From JAFGKK01 sp964521085 (GTDB lineage: Bacteria > Chloroflexota > Anaerolineae > Anaerolineales > RBG-16-64-43): a stretch of DNA of 64,000 bases. The position numbers were made by a program, and so were the translations under genes. This document shows, in pieces, positions 26,698 through 35,968 of the stretch (position 1 is the stretch's first letter; every line of letters starts with the position of its first letter). The notes below the pieces were generated by a model that was not told where the DNA came from, did no database searches, and was given only the letters and a program-made list of their open reading frames with translations. The DNA is taken from NCBI GenBank assembly GCA_964521085.1, contig CAZFPL010000010.1, forward strand, positions 12,374 to 76,373, given 5' to 3'.

Positions 26698-27447
26698 ATG
26701 GAGGATAACGGAGGAGCGGTGACGGGATTTGAAAACTCCAATTGGGCGCGGCCGGAGTACTCCCGCGAGTACCGCGAAAACGCCGATAATTTCATCCCGG
26801 AGAGGAAAACCCTCCTGCGCATTGCCGCATCGTTCTACCGGAATTTTATGCGGGATGGCGGGGTAAAGCGAATCCTCGACCTTGGCTGCGGAGATGGGAT
26901 CCTCGCGGAGACGCTGCTGCAAGAGGACCGGAATGGGGAGATCGTCCTTGCCGACGGTTCCGCCGAGATGATCGCCTCCGCCAGGCAACGTCTTTCGGGC
27001 ATGCGGAACGTTGAGTTTTACCAGAATACTTTCGAGGATGTCGTCTCCGGCAAATTCCGGCCCAAGCCGTTTGACTTTATCGCCTCCGCCTTCGCCATCC
27101 ACCACTTGGATATGCCTGAAAAAGCCCGGTTGTACCAATCGATCGAAAGATTGTTGAATCCCGGCGGCTTCTTTCTGAACATCGATGCCGCGACATCCGG
27201 GCCGTTCACCGATTGGTATTACCAATTGTGGAAGGAATGGATCTTGACGCACGAGGAATCGACCAAACCGGAGGAGTCGGCGGCGGATGTTCCCGCGCAT
27301 GCCAGGGCCAAACCGGAAAACCACTACGATTCCCTGCAGGACCAGTTGGATGCATTGAAGAGTGCGGGATTTGTCGATGTGGAATGCCATTATAAATTCG
27401 GGATGTTCGCGATCTTTGGGGGGCGGAAGGCGGGTGGCGCGAAATGA
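26698..27447 (+). CDS. Class I SAM-dependent methyltransferase
   Basis: 249 residues from this ATG. The in-frame GTG at 26719, with GGAGG upstream, is a good alternative, and a TTG at 26677 is less likely. Motif I is RILDLGCGDGILAETL, motif II is near IVLADGSAEMI, and the post-motif segment is FDFIASAFAIHHL, as in small-molecule methyltransferases of the UbiE/Tam type. The acceptor is unknown. It overlaps the next gene by four bases (ATGA), so it is translated together with a homocysteine-methylating enzyme. Confidence 0.85.
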   Translation: MEDNGGAVTGFENSNWARPEYSREYRENADNFIPERKTLLRIAASFYRNFMRDGGVKRILDLGCGDGILAETLLQEDRNGEIVLADGSAEMIASARQRLSGMRNVEFYQNTFEDVVSGKFRPKPFDFIASAFAIHHLDMPEKARLYQSIERLLNPGGFFLNIDAATSGPFTDWYYQLWKEWILTHEESTKPEESAADVPAHARAKPENHYDSLQDQLDALKSAGFVDVECHYKFGMFAIFGGRKAGGAK

Positions 27448-29303
27448 CGAACCGTTTTCTTCAATCGCTCTCCGCGGCCGGCGGCAGACCCCTTCTGGCC
27501 GACGGCGCGATGGGCACGCTGCTGGTCGCGCGCGGCATTGCGCCGGATGCGAATATCGATCAGCTCAACCTTACGGATCCCGAACGGATCGCGCAGGCGC
27601 ACCGGGATTATCTCGCAGCGGGCGCGCAGATCATAGAAGCCAACACGTTCGGCGCGAACCGCTACAAACTCGCGGCGGCCGGGCTGGATGACATGCTGAA
27701 AAAGATAATCCACGCCGGTGTGGAAATCGCCCGGCGGGAAACCGGAACCGGTACAGACCGCGCACTCGTTGCGGGAAGCATCGGACCGCTCGGAGTCCGC
27801 CTCGCGCCATATGGGCGCGTGAAGCCGGACCAGGCGGAAGACGCGTTCCGCGAGCAGGCATCGATCCTTCTTCAATCCGGCGTCGATCTGGTACTGATCG
27901 AGACGATGAGCGACGTGCGCGAGGCGCTTGCGGCTCTCAAGGCGGTGCGGGAGGCGGACGCGGATTTCGCCGGCGTAAGCTTCACCTTCACCCGCGACGG
28001 ATTGACCCTGCTCGGCGATTCTCCTGCGGAGGTTGCGCGCGCCGCTTCAGAGGCGGGCGCGGATCTGATCGGCGTGAACTGCTCGAGCGGCCCGGCGCAG
28101 GCGATCCGCATCCTGCAGGCGATGCGCGCGGCGGCACCCGGGGCGCGCTTCTCGGCGATGCCGAACGCCGGCTGGCCGGAAAGGATCGGCGGGCGGATCC
28201 TCTACCCGGCGGGAGCGGAATATTTCGGCAAGTATGCAGCGGCCTTTGCCGAAGCGGGCGCCAGTGTCATCGGCGGGTGCTGCGGGACGACCCCGGAGCA
28301 TATTGCCGCGATGCGGACATCGCTTGATTCCTTCACGCCGGAGAAGGCGGGCACGGCGGTCGTCGTCGAAGCGGCGCCGGAAGAACGGATCGCCGTTTCT
28401 CCGGAGCCCACCCAGTTCGCCGCCAAGCTCGCAAGCGGGAAGTTCACCATCAGCGTCGAGGTCGACCCGCCGAAGGGATTCTCGACGCACAAACTGATGG
28501 CCGGAGCGAGTACGCTGGCCGAAGCGGGCGCGGATGTGATCAACGTGGCCGACAGTCCGATGGCGCGCATGCGGATGAGCCCGTGGGCGGTGTGTCATTT
28601 GATCCAGGAAAAATTCGGGATCGAGACGGTCCTGCACTTCCCGACCCGCGGGCGGAGCCTGCTGCGGCTGCAGGGGGATCTGCTCGCCGCGCACGCGCTG
28701 GGCGTGCGGAACCTCTTTGTGGTGATGGGAGACCCGACCGCGATCGGTGATTTCCCGCAGGCGGCCGATAATTACGACATCGTCCCTTCCGGGCTGATCC
28801 GCATGATCAAGCAATCCTTCAACCAGGGATTGGATCACGCCGGAAAGGATATCGGCGCGCCGACCGCTTTCTTCGTCGGCTGTGCGCTCAATCTTTGTTC
28901 GAGCACGCCGGAAAATGAGATGAAGAACCTGCACAAAAAACTCGAAGCCGGCGCGGATTTCATCCTCACCCAGCCGGTCTTCGAACCGGAGTGTGCATCC
29001 GCCTTTTTGGAATCATTCCGGCACGAGTACGGCGCACTCGCGGCGCCGGTGCTGGCGGGGATCATGCCGCTGTATGGGGCGAAACACGCCGTCTTCCTGC
29101 ACAACGAGGTGCCGGGGATGTCGATCCCGGAGGCGGTCCGTGTGCGCATCGAACGTGCGGGCGCGCGCGCGCCGGAGGAGGGGGTGCGGATCGCGGTGGA
29201 GTTGCTGAAGGATCTGCGCGGGATCGTGCAGGGGGCGTACCTCATGCCGCCCTTCGGGCGTTTTGATTTGGCGGCGGAGGTGATCGAAAGTCTGATAGGT
29301 TGA
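27444..29303 (+). CDS. Homocysteine S-methyltransferase / methylenetetrahydrofolate reductase fusion
   Basis: 619 residues, the usual length of this YitJ-type fusion. The N-terminal half (about 1-290) is a homocysteine methyltransferase domain (LADGAMGTLLVARGI, GVNCSSGP and zinc cysteines in GGCCGTTPEH). The C-terminal half (about 320-619) is a MetF-like TIM barrel starting KFTISVEVDPPKG, with FVVMGDPTA in the flavin-binding region. MTHFR makes the methyl-THF that MetH needs. ATGA overlap with the methyltransferase gene. Since MetH is also present, the N-terminal domain may be a second route or may mainly handle the product. Confidence 0.93.
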   Translation: MTNRFLQSLSAAGGRPLLADGAMGTLLVARGIAPDANIDQLNLTDPERIAQAHRDYLAAGAQIIEANTFGANRYKLAAAGLDDMLKKIIHAGVEIARRETGTGTDRALVAGSIGPLGVRLAPYGRVKPDQAEDAFREQASILLQSGVDLVLIETMSDVREALAALKAVREADADFAGVSFTFTRDGLTLLGDSPAEVARAASEAGADLIGVNCSSGPAQAIRILQAMRAAAPGARFSAMPNAGWPERIGGRILYPAGAEYFGKYAAAFAEAGASVIGGCCGTTPEHIAAMRTSLDSFTPEKAGTAVVVEAAPEERIAVSPEPTQFAAKLASGKFTISVEVDPPKGFSTHKLMAGASTLAEAGADVINVADSPMARMRMSPWAVCHLIQEKFGIETVLHFPTRGRSLLRLQGDLLAAHALGVRNLFVVMGDPTAIGDFPQAADNYDIVPSGLIRMIKQSFNQGLDHAGKDIGAPTAFFVGCALNLCSSTPENEMKNLHKKLEAGADFILTQPVFEPECASAFLESFRHEYGALAAPVLAGIMPLYGAKHAVFLHNEVPGMSIPEAVRVRIERAGARAPEEGVRIAVELLKDLRGIVQGAYLMPPFGRFDLAAEVIESLIG

Positions 29304-29436
29304 GCATGCCGAGGCCAAAGCCGGAGGAGCATGGCAATATCCCGCACGATCTCAAGGATCCCCCCTCAAGTTTTCACGCGGCAGAAAGCGGGGGAACACT
29401 CAACCCGCGAAACGGGATAAGTCTCGGGAGGAATCG

Positions 29437-30357
29437 ATGAGAAATTTTTTCCTCTCCCCGGACGGGCGGATTCGTCTTCTTTGGCGGCTGGTTCTTTATT
29501 TCGCCCTGTTCCTGGCCATAGCCGCGATCGCCCATTATGGTATCCGGCGCCCATTGACCGAGGGACTGGGCGTTCCGTTGATCTTGGGAAACTTGATCTT
29601 CGCCGTTTTTTATATCGCCGCCACAATGGGGCTGACCCGGTTCTTCCGCAGTCGCGTCGACCGAAAACCTTGGAGCGGCATGGCGCTTGGAGCCTTTCGA
29701 GACCATGGGAAAGATTTTTTGGGAGGATTGATCCTTGCCGCCGGCATGACCGGGCTGATTTTTCTCATCGGTGAGGCGAACGGAGGGATGCTCATCGCCG
29801 GCGTCGAATCTCAATCTTTGGATGGATGGCCGGTGGTTGTGTTCTTACTGGCGGTGGCGGTCAGCAATTTCGCCGTTGGATTTTCGGAAGAACTTTCCAT
29901 GCGCGGGTATATCTTTCAGAATTCGGCCGAGCAGTTGCCCGTCTGGTTCGCAGTTCTCCTCAACGGCTGGATCTTCGGGGCGGGGCATTTCACCTCCAAG
30001 GATTTCAGCTTTGTGATTGTTCTCCTGATGCCGCTGGTGGTCGCCTTCCTGGCGTTTGCCCGCCTGTGGACCGGCAGCATCTGGCTGGCCATCGGCTGGC
30101 ACACCGGATGGAACTTCCTGCAATCCGATGTGTTGGGGATCGCGGGCAAAGGGCTTTGGAAAGTGAATCTGAGCGATATGGATGCTTGGGGCGGGAACCA
30201 ACTGCTCGTCCTCATTTTGGCAGATGTATTTTTCCTTGTCCTTGTTCTCTCCAGGCGCATTCGTCTGCGCGGAAAGCTTGGGGAGGACGGCTCGCAGAAG
30301 CCGGTTATTCCGCCAATGCCGCCTTTGGAGACCCTTAATCCCGGCGTCGAAAAATAG
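29437..30357 (+). CDS. CPBP intramembrane metalloprotease
   Basis: 306 residues, multi-pass. Family motifs: FSEELSMRGYIFQ (paired Glu with Arg, about residue 152), IFGAGHFTS (FxxxH type) and GWHTGWNF (HxxxN). It differs clearly from the first CPBP protein at 3.1 kb and is not a recent copy. GGGAGG lies six bases before the ATG. It stands alone, with a good terminator directly after its stop, so it is a single-gene unit. Substrate unknown. Confidence 0.88.
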   Translation: MRNFFLSPDGRIRLLWRLVLYFALFLAIAAIAHYGIRRPLTEGLGVPLILGNLIFAVFYIAATMGLTRFFRSRVDRKPWSGMALGAFRDHGKDFLGGLILAAGMTGLIFLIGEANGGMLIAGVESQSLDGWPVVVFLLAVAVSNFAVGFSEELSMRGYIFQNSAEQLPVWFAVLLNGWIFGAGHFTSKDFSFVIVLLMPLVVAFLAFARLWTGSIWLAIGWHTGWNFLQSDVLGIAGKGLWKVNLSDMDAWGGNQLLVLILADVFFLVLVLSRRIRLRGKLGEDGSQKPVIPPMPPLETLNPGVEK

Positions 30358-30358
30358 A

Positions 30359-30383
30359 AAACCGCCCATAAAGGCGGTTTTTC
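30359..30383 (+). terminator. Terminator between the CPBP gene and the glycan operon
   Basis: AAACCGCC and GGCGGTTT with a six-base loop, followed by TTCG on plus and preceded by A-rich bases, so it can serve both convergent units. Confidence 0.85.
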
Positions 30384-30405
30384 GTTCGTAGCGGCTGCGC
30401 GTGAG

Positions 30406-31971
30406 CTATTCCTTGCGCAATTCGTAGATTCGATAACCCTGCCCCTCCTGGACGACGGAATAATACTCCGCCAGGAAGGCGCGGAATTCCGGGAAATCCC
30501 GCGAGGTATTCGGCCCCGTCGGTTCGGCGAACGCGCCGTCGTCGTACACCTCGATGATGAAACGGGGCCTGGCGCGATTCAGATCGTCGAGAAACCGCGA
30601 CCGCAGGTTCTGGATATATGGATTATTGACATTGTGGTAGAAGTACTCATCATAAATGAACGGGGTTGCGATTCGAACCCTTGCGATGAGCATCGCATGC
30701 ACGGCGCCGCCGACCCAATCCACGGGTTGAACGGTATCCCCCGGTTGAAGGCGCGTTTCCAGGAATGCGGCGATCTCATCCACGCGGCCTTCCTTTGGAT
30801 TATTGGCCGAAGGCAGTTCATGTTTATTAGCCAACAACCAGAGGTTGTCGAGCGTATCCGGCCGGACAAGAGTGAGGGAAGCCACCAGGAGCAATCCCGC
30901 CGGCAACCATCGCATGAGGATGCTTTGAGAGTCGACCTTCACAGTCAGGCACAGGAATGCCGCCTGGAACAGGAAGAACGCGAAAATCAACCAATGCTGC
31001 GGGAAGAACTGCCCGGAGAAGACGGGGTAAACGGTAAAAGCGATTACGGACCAAAGGAGAAGCATGCTGTGATGCTTCTTCTCCTTCGAATGGTTGGGGG
31101 ATTGTTGAATCAAGTACGTCCCCCCAAGCGCTGGAGCAAGCCAAATTCCATACCCTCCCATTGGTACGAAATCCATGAGGATGGTGTACACCCGGCGGAT
31201 TCCAGAAACAGCCTGATGGTTGCCATTCATCTGCGCAAAAAGAGGCAGGTAATTGAAGACAATATCCAGGAATGGAAGGAGCGCCCCGTTTGCCAGCAGA
31301 TAGAGGAACATGGCCGCCAGCGGGGTTAAAAATCCGATCCCCAGCCAAAGGAGAATCCTGCGCAGATAGGTTATGCGGTTCTTTCGGATCAATGGATCGG
31401 ACTCATCCACCGCGGCATGCCATTCCATCGCCGCCACGGGGAGCACACCGACGAAGGCTTGCGGTTTCATCGTCGTCGCCAGTCCCAGGAAAATTCCGGT
31501 GACGAGCAACCGGAGAGCGGGGCGTTCGGCGGGAATGTTGGCGTACGCGGCCAAGCCGCACAGGATCGGAAGCATCATCATGTATTCGCGTTGCAGTATC
31601 GTCGTCGGCCCCAGTGCTAGGTAGGCCAATGCCCAGGCGATTCCTCCCATGAGGCCGGCCCATCCGCTTAGTTTCCGCATCCATAACCATCCCAGGAAGA
31701 GGTATACGGCCAGGAGGACATAATCCAGGATGCGGACTCCCAACTCCGAATACCCCGTCAGTTTGCCGATGGCCATGCAGAAAAAATACGTCCCCGGAAA
31801 ATTGACCTCATAGAGGTCCCGGTAGGGGACAACGCCGAATTTATCGATGAGCAGGGAGACATAAAGGAATATCGGGAGGTCGTGGTAATACCGCCAGGTG
31901 AACGCAAAAACGGCGGTGAGCGCCAGCAATCCAACGAGAAAAGCGGAAAGCAGGATTCGAAAGATCCTCAT
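30406..31971 (-). CDS. Multi-membrane glycosyltransferase-like protein (GT39/ArnT type)
   Basis: 521 residues from an ATG with GGAG eight bases upstream. There are about ten to twelve hydrophobic segments. The first outer loop contains YRDLYEVNFPGTYFF, which resembles the acidic loop of polyprenyl-phosphate-sugar dependent glycosyltransferases. A soluble C-terminal part (about 430-521) follows. Such enzymes move a sugar from a lipid carrier to a glycan, lipid or protein at the outer face of the membrane. It is the last gene of the five-gene operon and follows the GT2 gene by 16 bases, a usual supplier of the lipid-linked sugar. Confidence 0.75.
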   Translation of the reverse strand: MRIFRILLSAFLVGLLALTAVFAFTWRYYHDLPIFLYVSLLIDKFGVVPYRDLYEVNFPGTYFFCMAIGKLTGYSELGVRILDYVLLAVYLFLGWLWMRKLSGWAGLMGGIAWALAYLALGPTTILQREYMMMLPILCGLAAYANIPAERPALRLLVTGIFLGLATTMKPQAFVGVLPVAAMEWHAAVDESDPLIRKNRITYLRRILLWLGIGFLTPLAAMFLYLLANGALLPFLDIVFNYLPLFAQMNGNHQAVSGIRRVYTILMDFVPMGGYGIWLAPALGGTYLIQQSPNHSKEKKHHSMLLLWSVIAFTVYPVFSGQFFPQHWLIFAFFLFQAAFLCLTVKVDSQSILMRWLPAGLLLVASLTLVRPDTLDNLWLLANKHELPSANNPKEGRVDEIAAFLETRLQPGDTVQPVDWVGGAVHAMLIARVRIATPFIYDEYFYHNVNNPYIQNLRSRFLDDLNRARPRFIIEVYDDGAFAEPTGPNTSRDFPEFRAFLAEYYSVVQEGQGYRIYELRKE

Positions 31972-31987
31972 CGAGTCTTCTCCGGCA

Positions 31988-32728
31988 TCACGGCTTTCCT
32001 CGTTGTTCCAGGCGCCGACGAAGGAAAGTGGTTTCAAAAATATAGAAGTACCAGCGCAAATAGCTTCCCGCCCAATCGAAAACGCGGAACCGGCTTTTCC
32101 CCTCGCTTCGTTCGAACCACCGGGCGGGCACCTCGCCGATCTTCCATCCCAGGCGGTGGCATTTGGCCGTCAGTTCGATGCTGTAGGTGAACCCGACCGA
32201 TGATTCCACCGTCACCGCGTCCAACAACCTGCGGGAGAAAAGGCGGAAGCCGTTGGTGGGATCGTGCGCCGGGAACCGGGCAATATGGGTGAGAGTCCAG
32301 GCGGCGATCCGCAGTGGAAGGGCTTTATACCACCGGCAACCTTCCATGGAGCCGCCGGAAATAAACCGGCTGGGGCAAACGACATCGAACCCCTGCCGGA
32401 ATTTTTCCACCAGCGGGTCGATGAGCCCGGCATTGTAATCGTCGTCCGCCATGTAGGTGATCACCGCCGGTGAGCGGCCGAACGCCATCCCGGTGCGGAC
32501 CGCTCCGTGCGCTTTCTTTCCGCGGTTCTTGACGGGGACGATTTCGAATTTCGTCTGCAGATTGCGCAGGACGGCAAGGGTGGTGTCGGTGTCGTGGTCG
32601 TGACAAACCAAAACGCGGACGGACGTTTTCACCTCGCGTTCGAAAGCGGCCAGGACGCGGAGAATATTCTTACCCTCGTTGTATACCGGGATGACGACAT
32701 CAATCTGCTGGCCATCTTCCAGCTTCAA
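31988..32728 (-). CDS. Family 2 glycosyltransferase (polyprenyl-phosphate sugar synthase-like)
   Basis: 246 residues from a TTG that overlaps the TGA of the upstream methyltransferase (TTGA), with AAGGA nine bases before it; the frame extends back within the previous gene. GT-A features: DVVIPVYNEGKNILRVL at the start, the acidic metal motif ADDDYNAGL and the acceptor-region motif DPTNGFRLFSRRLLD. This matches dolichol/undecaprenyl-phosphate sugar synthases that load a sugar on a lipid carrier at the inner membrane face. No membrane tail is present. The downstream membrane enzyme would use the product. Confidence 0.87.
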   Translation of the reverse strand: MKLEDGQQIDVVIPVYNEGKNILRVLAAFEREVKTSVRVLVCHDHDTDTTLAVLRNLQTKFEIVPVKNRGKKAHGAVRTGMAFGRSPAVITYMADDDYNAGLIDPLVEKFRQGFDVVCPSRFISGGSMEGCRWYKALPLRIAAWTLTHIARFPAHDPTNGFRLFSRRLLDAVTVESSVGFTYSIELTAKCHRLGWKIGEVPARWFERSEGKSRFRVFDWAGSYLRWYFYIFETTFLRRRLEQRGKP

Positions 32729-33381
32729 AGTGCGGCATCCTTCCCGGCGACGATCAACGACTGCTGGCCGAAAAACCTCCAAACCGGTGGAAAGTGCAAA
32801 TACGCCTTAAGCAATCCAAGAATTCTCGGGAACCGGCTTTTTGTCGTATACGGGAGGAAACGCTCGATGAGCCGCCGGATGGTGAACCCATGGATCTCCA
32901 AAACCTCCGCCACCGCCCGATCGTCGATCGGCGTGACGTGATCGAAGAACATCCAATAATCCCGGGCGCAAAATCGGATATTCGGCTGGAGAATAATGAA
33001 AGCGCCGCCGGGCTTGAGGATTCGGTATGTTTCACGCACGACCGTGAGGATCTTCGGCCGATCGAGATGTTCGAAAAAATTGCTGGTGAACACAACATCC
33101 ATGGAGCCCGATTTCAATTTTGAAAGCGCGGAGACGTCTCCGACGATCGCCCGCACGTCCAAAGCGGCATATTTTTTCATATCCGGATTGGAATCCAAGG
33201 CGGTTTTGGATGTGGCTTCGATGTTGTTGATGAACTCGCAGTATCCGGCGCCGATCTCCAGGAGCGATCCTTCCCGACGGACCAGTTTCTGAAAAAACTC
33301 CCGGCATAGAATCCGCCACATCGCGGAACGAAATTCCCGATCGGGCTCGAACCTGCGGTGATAGATCCTTTTCGATTCCAT
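32725..33381 (-). CDS. Class I SAM-dependent methyltransferase in glycan operon
   Basis: 218 residues. Motif I is SLLEIGAGYCEFINNI, the acidic ribose-binding residue lies in TALDSNPDM, and VVFTSNFFEHLDRP with ILKPGGAFIILQPN is typical of the UbiE-like group. It starts two bases after the epimerase stop, and the GT2 gene overlaps its stop. In glycan clusters such enzymes methylate sugars or cap the chain; that role is inferred from the neighbourhood. Confidence 0.85.
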   Translation of the reverse strand: MESKRIYHRRFEPDREFRSAMWRILCREFFQKLVRREGSLLEIGAGYCEFINNIEATSKTALDSNPDMKKYAALDVRAIVGDVSALSKLKSGSMDVVFTSNFFEHLDRPKILTVVRETYRILKPGGAFIILQPNIRFCARDYWMFFDHVTPIDDRAVAEVLEIHGFTIRRLIERFLPYTTKSRFPRILGLLKAYLHFPPVWRFFGQQSLIVAGKDAAL

Positions 33382-33383
33382 GG

Positions 33384-34403
33384 CTATATTCCGCCCAGCT
33401 CGATCTGCTGCCGGACCCAGGGGATGATTTCATCCAGCGCGTCGCTGAGGGGTGTGGCGGCTTCGAAGCCGAGCACGCGTTTGGCTTTCTCCACCGAAGG
33501 GACCCGCTTCTGCACGTCGTACGGATACGGCGTATCGCACACGTAACGGAAGGGATCCCCGGGCCGGATCTTCTCCCAGATCATCCGCGCCAGCTCCAGG
33601 ACGGTGGTCGAGACGGGCGTCGAAAGGTTGAAATCCTCGTTCCGGGCCCGTTCATCTTCGGCGCAGATGCGGATGCCCCGCGCCAGATCCCCGCCGTAGG
33701 TGTAATGCCGGATCTGGTTCCCGCTTCCCAGGATGCGAAGCGGATCCTGTCCTTTGAGCACCTTCTGCACGAGATCCGGCACCACGTGGCTCATCGCCAG
33801 GCGGATGTTTCCGGAGAGCACTTCCTTGTCGCACAGCGCGCGCCGTTCGCCGATCCCGACGCAGTTGAACGGCCGGATGACGGTGAAGGGCAGGCGGTAT
33901 TGCTCCCAGGCGCCCTTGGTGAAATATTCGCAGGCGAGTTTTTGAAAGCCGTATGTGGAAAGCGGGGGCGGACACCGGAATTGCTCGCCCTCTTCGGTGG
34001 GGAAATGCGCGGCGGACTCGAAGACCATCGAGGAAGATACGACATTAATTTTTTGCAGGTGCTGCTTGGTGAAAGCCCACACGGCGGCGTCGAAGGTCGA
34101 GGCGATGATGCGTTCGTTTTCGGCGATGAGATCGTACGCATACTCGTGAAACAGGGATATCCCGCCGATCATCGCCGCCAGGGCGATCACCTGGTCGCAA
34201 TCCTCGATTAGATTCTTCAGAAGCGCCGTATCCTTGGCGTCGCCTTCGGTGAAGTGGTACTGGGGATGGTGGTCGTAGCTCTTTTCGGTCTTCCCGTATT
34301 TGGAGAAATTATCCACACCCACCACGGTGTGCCCGTGGTCGAGTAATTCCGCCACCAGGTAGCCGGCGATGAACCCGGCGGACCCCGTGATGAGGATCTT
34401 CAT
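33384..34403 (-). CDS. NAD-dependent epimerase/dehydratase (extended SDR, nucleotide sugar)
   Basis: 339 residues. The N-terminal motif is TGSAGFIAGYLVAELL (GxxGxxG at about 7-13), and the active-site Tyr and Lys are in STYGFQKLACEYF (YxxxK). Other landmarks are VVGVDNFSKYGKT and RPFNCVGIGER. It belongs with UDP-glucose 4-epimerases, dehydratases and uronate decarboxylases. The upstream gene makes a uronic acid type sugar, so a uronate epimerase or decarboxylase is a reasonable guess, not a proven one. Second gene of the operon. Confidence 0.88.
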   Translation of the reverse strand: MKILITGSAGFIAGYLVAELLDHGHTVVGVDNFSKYGKTEKSYDHHPQYHFTEGDAKDTALLKNLIEDCDQVIALAAMIGGISLFHEYAYDLIAENERIIASTFDAAVWAFTKQHLQKINVVSSSMVFESAAHFPTEEGEQFRCPPPLSTYGFQKLACEYFTKGAWEQYRLPFTVIRPFNCVGIGERRALCDKEVLSGNIRLAMSHVVPDLVQKVLKGQDPLRILGSGNQIRHYTYGGDLARGIRICAEDERARNEDFNLSTPVSTTVLELARMIWEKIRPGDPFRYVCDTPYPYDVQKRVPSVEKAKRVLGFEAATPLSDALDEIIPWVRQQIELGGI

Positions 34404-34434
34404 GCCGCCTCGAAGCGCGGAACGGTGACGGTTT

Positions 34435-35631
34435 TCAAAGGATGGAATCCTTTTCTAGGAATCCCCAGATGTCCACGACGGGCTTCCCGTGAAACTCCGC
34501 TTTTTTATACACCCGGTGCGGGATGGCCAGGATCAGAATATCGCTGCGATCGATCACCTGATCCAGCGGAAGGAGCGCGGAATCCTCCCGGACGAACGGA
34601 TCGGTGGTCAAGACCCGCTTGGCGTTGAACTCGAGAACCTTTTTCAGTTTGTAGCTGAGCGACGCGCGGATGTCGTCGTTTTCGGGTTTGAAAGCCATCC
34701 CCAGGATCCCGATGGTTTTCTCCTTCAAATTCCATTTGGCGGACATGCGGTCGACGAGGAACATGACCAGTCCTTCATTGATATTCATCGCGGCGGCGCC
34801 CAAAAAGAATTGGTTCTTGGCGAAGGCGTTCAGCTGCATCGTATCTTTCAGCAGGCAGGGACCGGCCGAAAGGCCCGCGCCGGGAAGGCTTTCCAGGCGG
34901 GGATAATGGAATTTCATGCCGGCCAACAGCCTGGCGTAATCGACCCCGGCGGATGTGGCGATCATGTAGAACTGATTGGCGATGGCGAAGTGAATATAGC
35001 GGTAGGCATTGGTGAATAATTTCGCGAATTCCGCCTCGATCGGCGTGAGGAGGTAGGTCTCCACGGATATGCGCCGGAAGACCTCGAGGGCTTCCCGTTC
35101 CCCCTCGGGTGTCACGCCGCCGATGATTTGCGGCAGGTGTTTGATTTCCTCGATCGACTTGCCCTGGACGACTCGTTCCGGGCAATATGCGAGCGGAATG
35201 TTCAGGCCGTTTTCGCGCAGCCATCCGGCGCACCATTCGGTCGTGCCGGGGTAGACGGTCGAACGCAGCAGGAGGACCTGGCCTTCCCGAAGGAAGGGTT
35301 TCAATTCGATCAGGCAGTTGCGGATATCCTTAAAAACCGGATTGAAAAATTCGTCGACCGGCGTGCCGATGGTGATGACGATCACCCGCGATTCGCCGAT
35401 GATCCGCGGAGAATCGGAAAGGGCGAGCCGGTTTTCCGCGAGGGCTTTTTTCAAGAGCGCTTCCGCCCCTTGCTCCATGAACGGGACGGCGCCGGAGGAG
35501 ATCCGATCCAGGGCGGTTTTATTCTTATCGTAGATCGCCACGCGCAGTCCGGCCTCGGCGAAGGCCAGCGTAAAAGGCAGGCCGACGTGTCCGGCTCCGC
35601 CCACCACGCACAGATCGTTGGAAAATTGCAT
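34435..35631 (-). CDS. Nucleotide-sugar dehydrogenase (UDP-N-acetylmannosamine/UDP-hexose type)
   Basis: 398 residues from an ATG with GGGAG eight bases upstream; the open frame runs further back through the intergenic region but with no family match. The N-terminal Rossmann motif is VVGGAGHVGLPFTLAFAEAG and the catalytic Cys lies in GPCLLKDTMQ. The C-terminal domain contains GILGMAFKPENDDIRAS. The pattern is closer to WecC/TuaD-like enzymes than to the dehydrogenase at 9.8 kb, so the two make different or redundant sugars. First gene of the minus-strand glycan operon. Confidence 0.9.
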   Translation of the reverse strand: MQFSNDLCVVGGAGHVGLPFTLAFAEAGLRVAIYDKNKTALDRISSGAVPFMEQGAEALLKKALAENRLALSDSPRIIGESRVIVITIGTPVDEFFNPVFKDIRNCLIELKPFLREGQVLLLRSTVYPGTTEWCAGWLRENGLNIPLAYCPERVVQGKSIEEIKHLPQIIGGVTPEGEREALEVFRRISVETYLLTPIEAEFAKLFTNAYRYIHFAIANQFYMIATSAGVDYARLLAGMKFHYPRLESLPGAGLSAGPCLLKDTMQLNAFAKNQFFLGAAAMNINEGLVMFLVDRMSAKWNLKEKTIGILGMAFKPENDDIRASLSYKLKKVLEFNAKRVLTTDPFVREDSALLPLDQVIDRSDILILAIPHRVYKKAEFHGKPVVDIWGFLEKDSIL

Positions 35632-35968
35632 GGAGGCTCTCCCTCGGGGGACTGGGTATCGATAAGGGATTCTATCAGAAGTGGCACGGAAACACATGGA
35701 GTTGGAATCAGTTTCGGCTGCGGAGGTTGCCATTCCGTACGCAGTTTCTTCGGAAATCCCCCCGCTTGCGGATACGGGATAGGCACCGAAAAGAACCGAA
35801 TGCCCGCCCCGGCTGGGCCGGGCCGGGGACATCAAAATCCTCCATTATCTCCAAGGAGCAGATCTTTCCTCGCCGTGCAAAGCGTATCTTTCCCCCGGCG
35901 ATTCCCGTCTATAGGTGTGACAAGGACGCGATACGCCGCGTCATCCTATTCAATATTCGGAGGATAGA
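35632..35968. other. Divergent intergenic region, no gene seen
   Basis: This region separates the glycan operon (minus) from a small membrane protein gene (plus). A weak minus -10 (TAGAAT near 35.67 kb) may start the operon. A GC-rich palindrome (CCCCGGCTGGGCCGGGCCGG) lies near 35.81 kb. No coding frame is credible. Confidence 0.4.
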
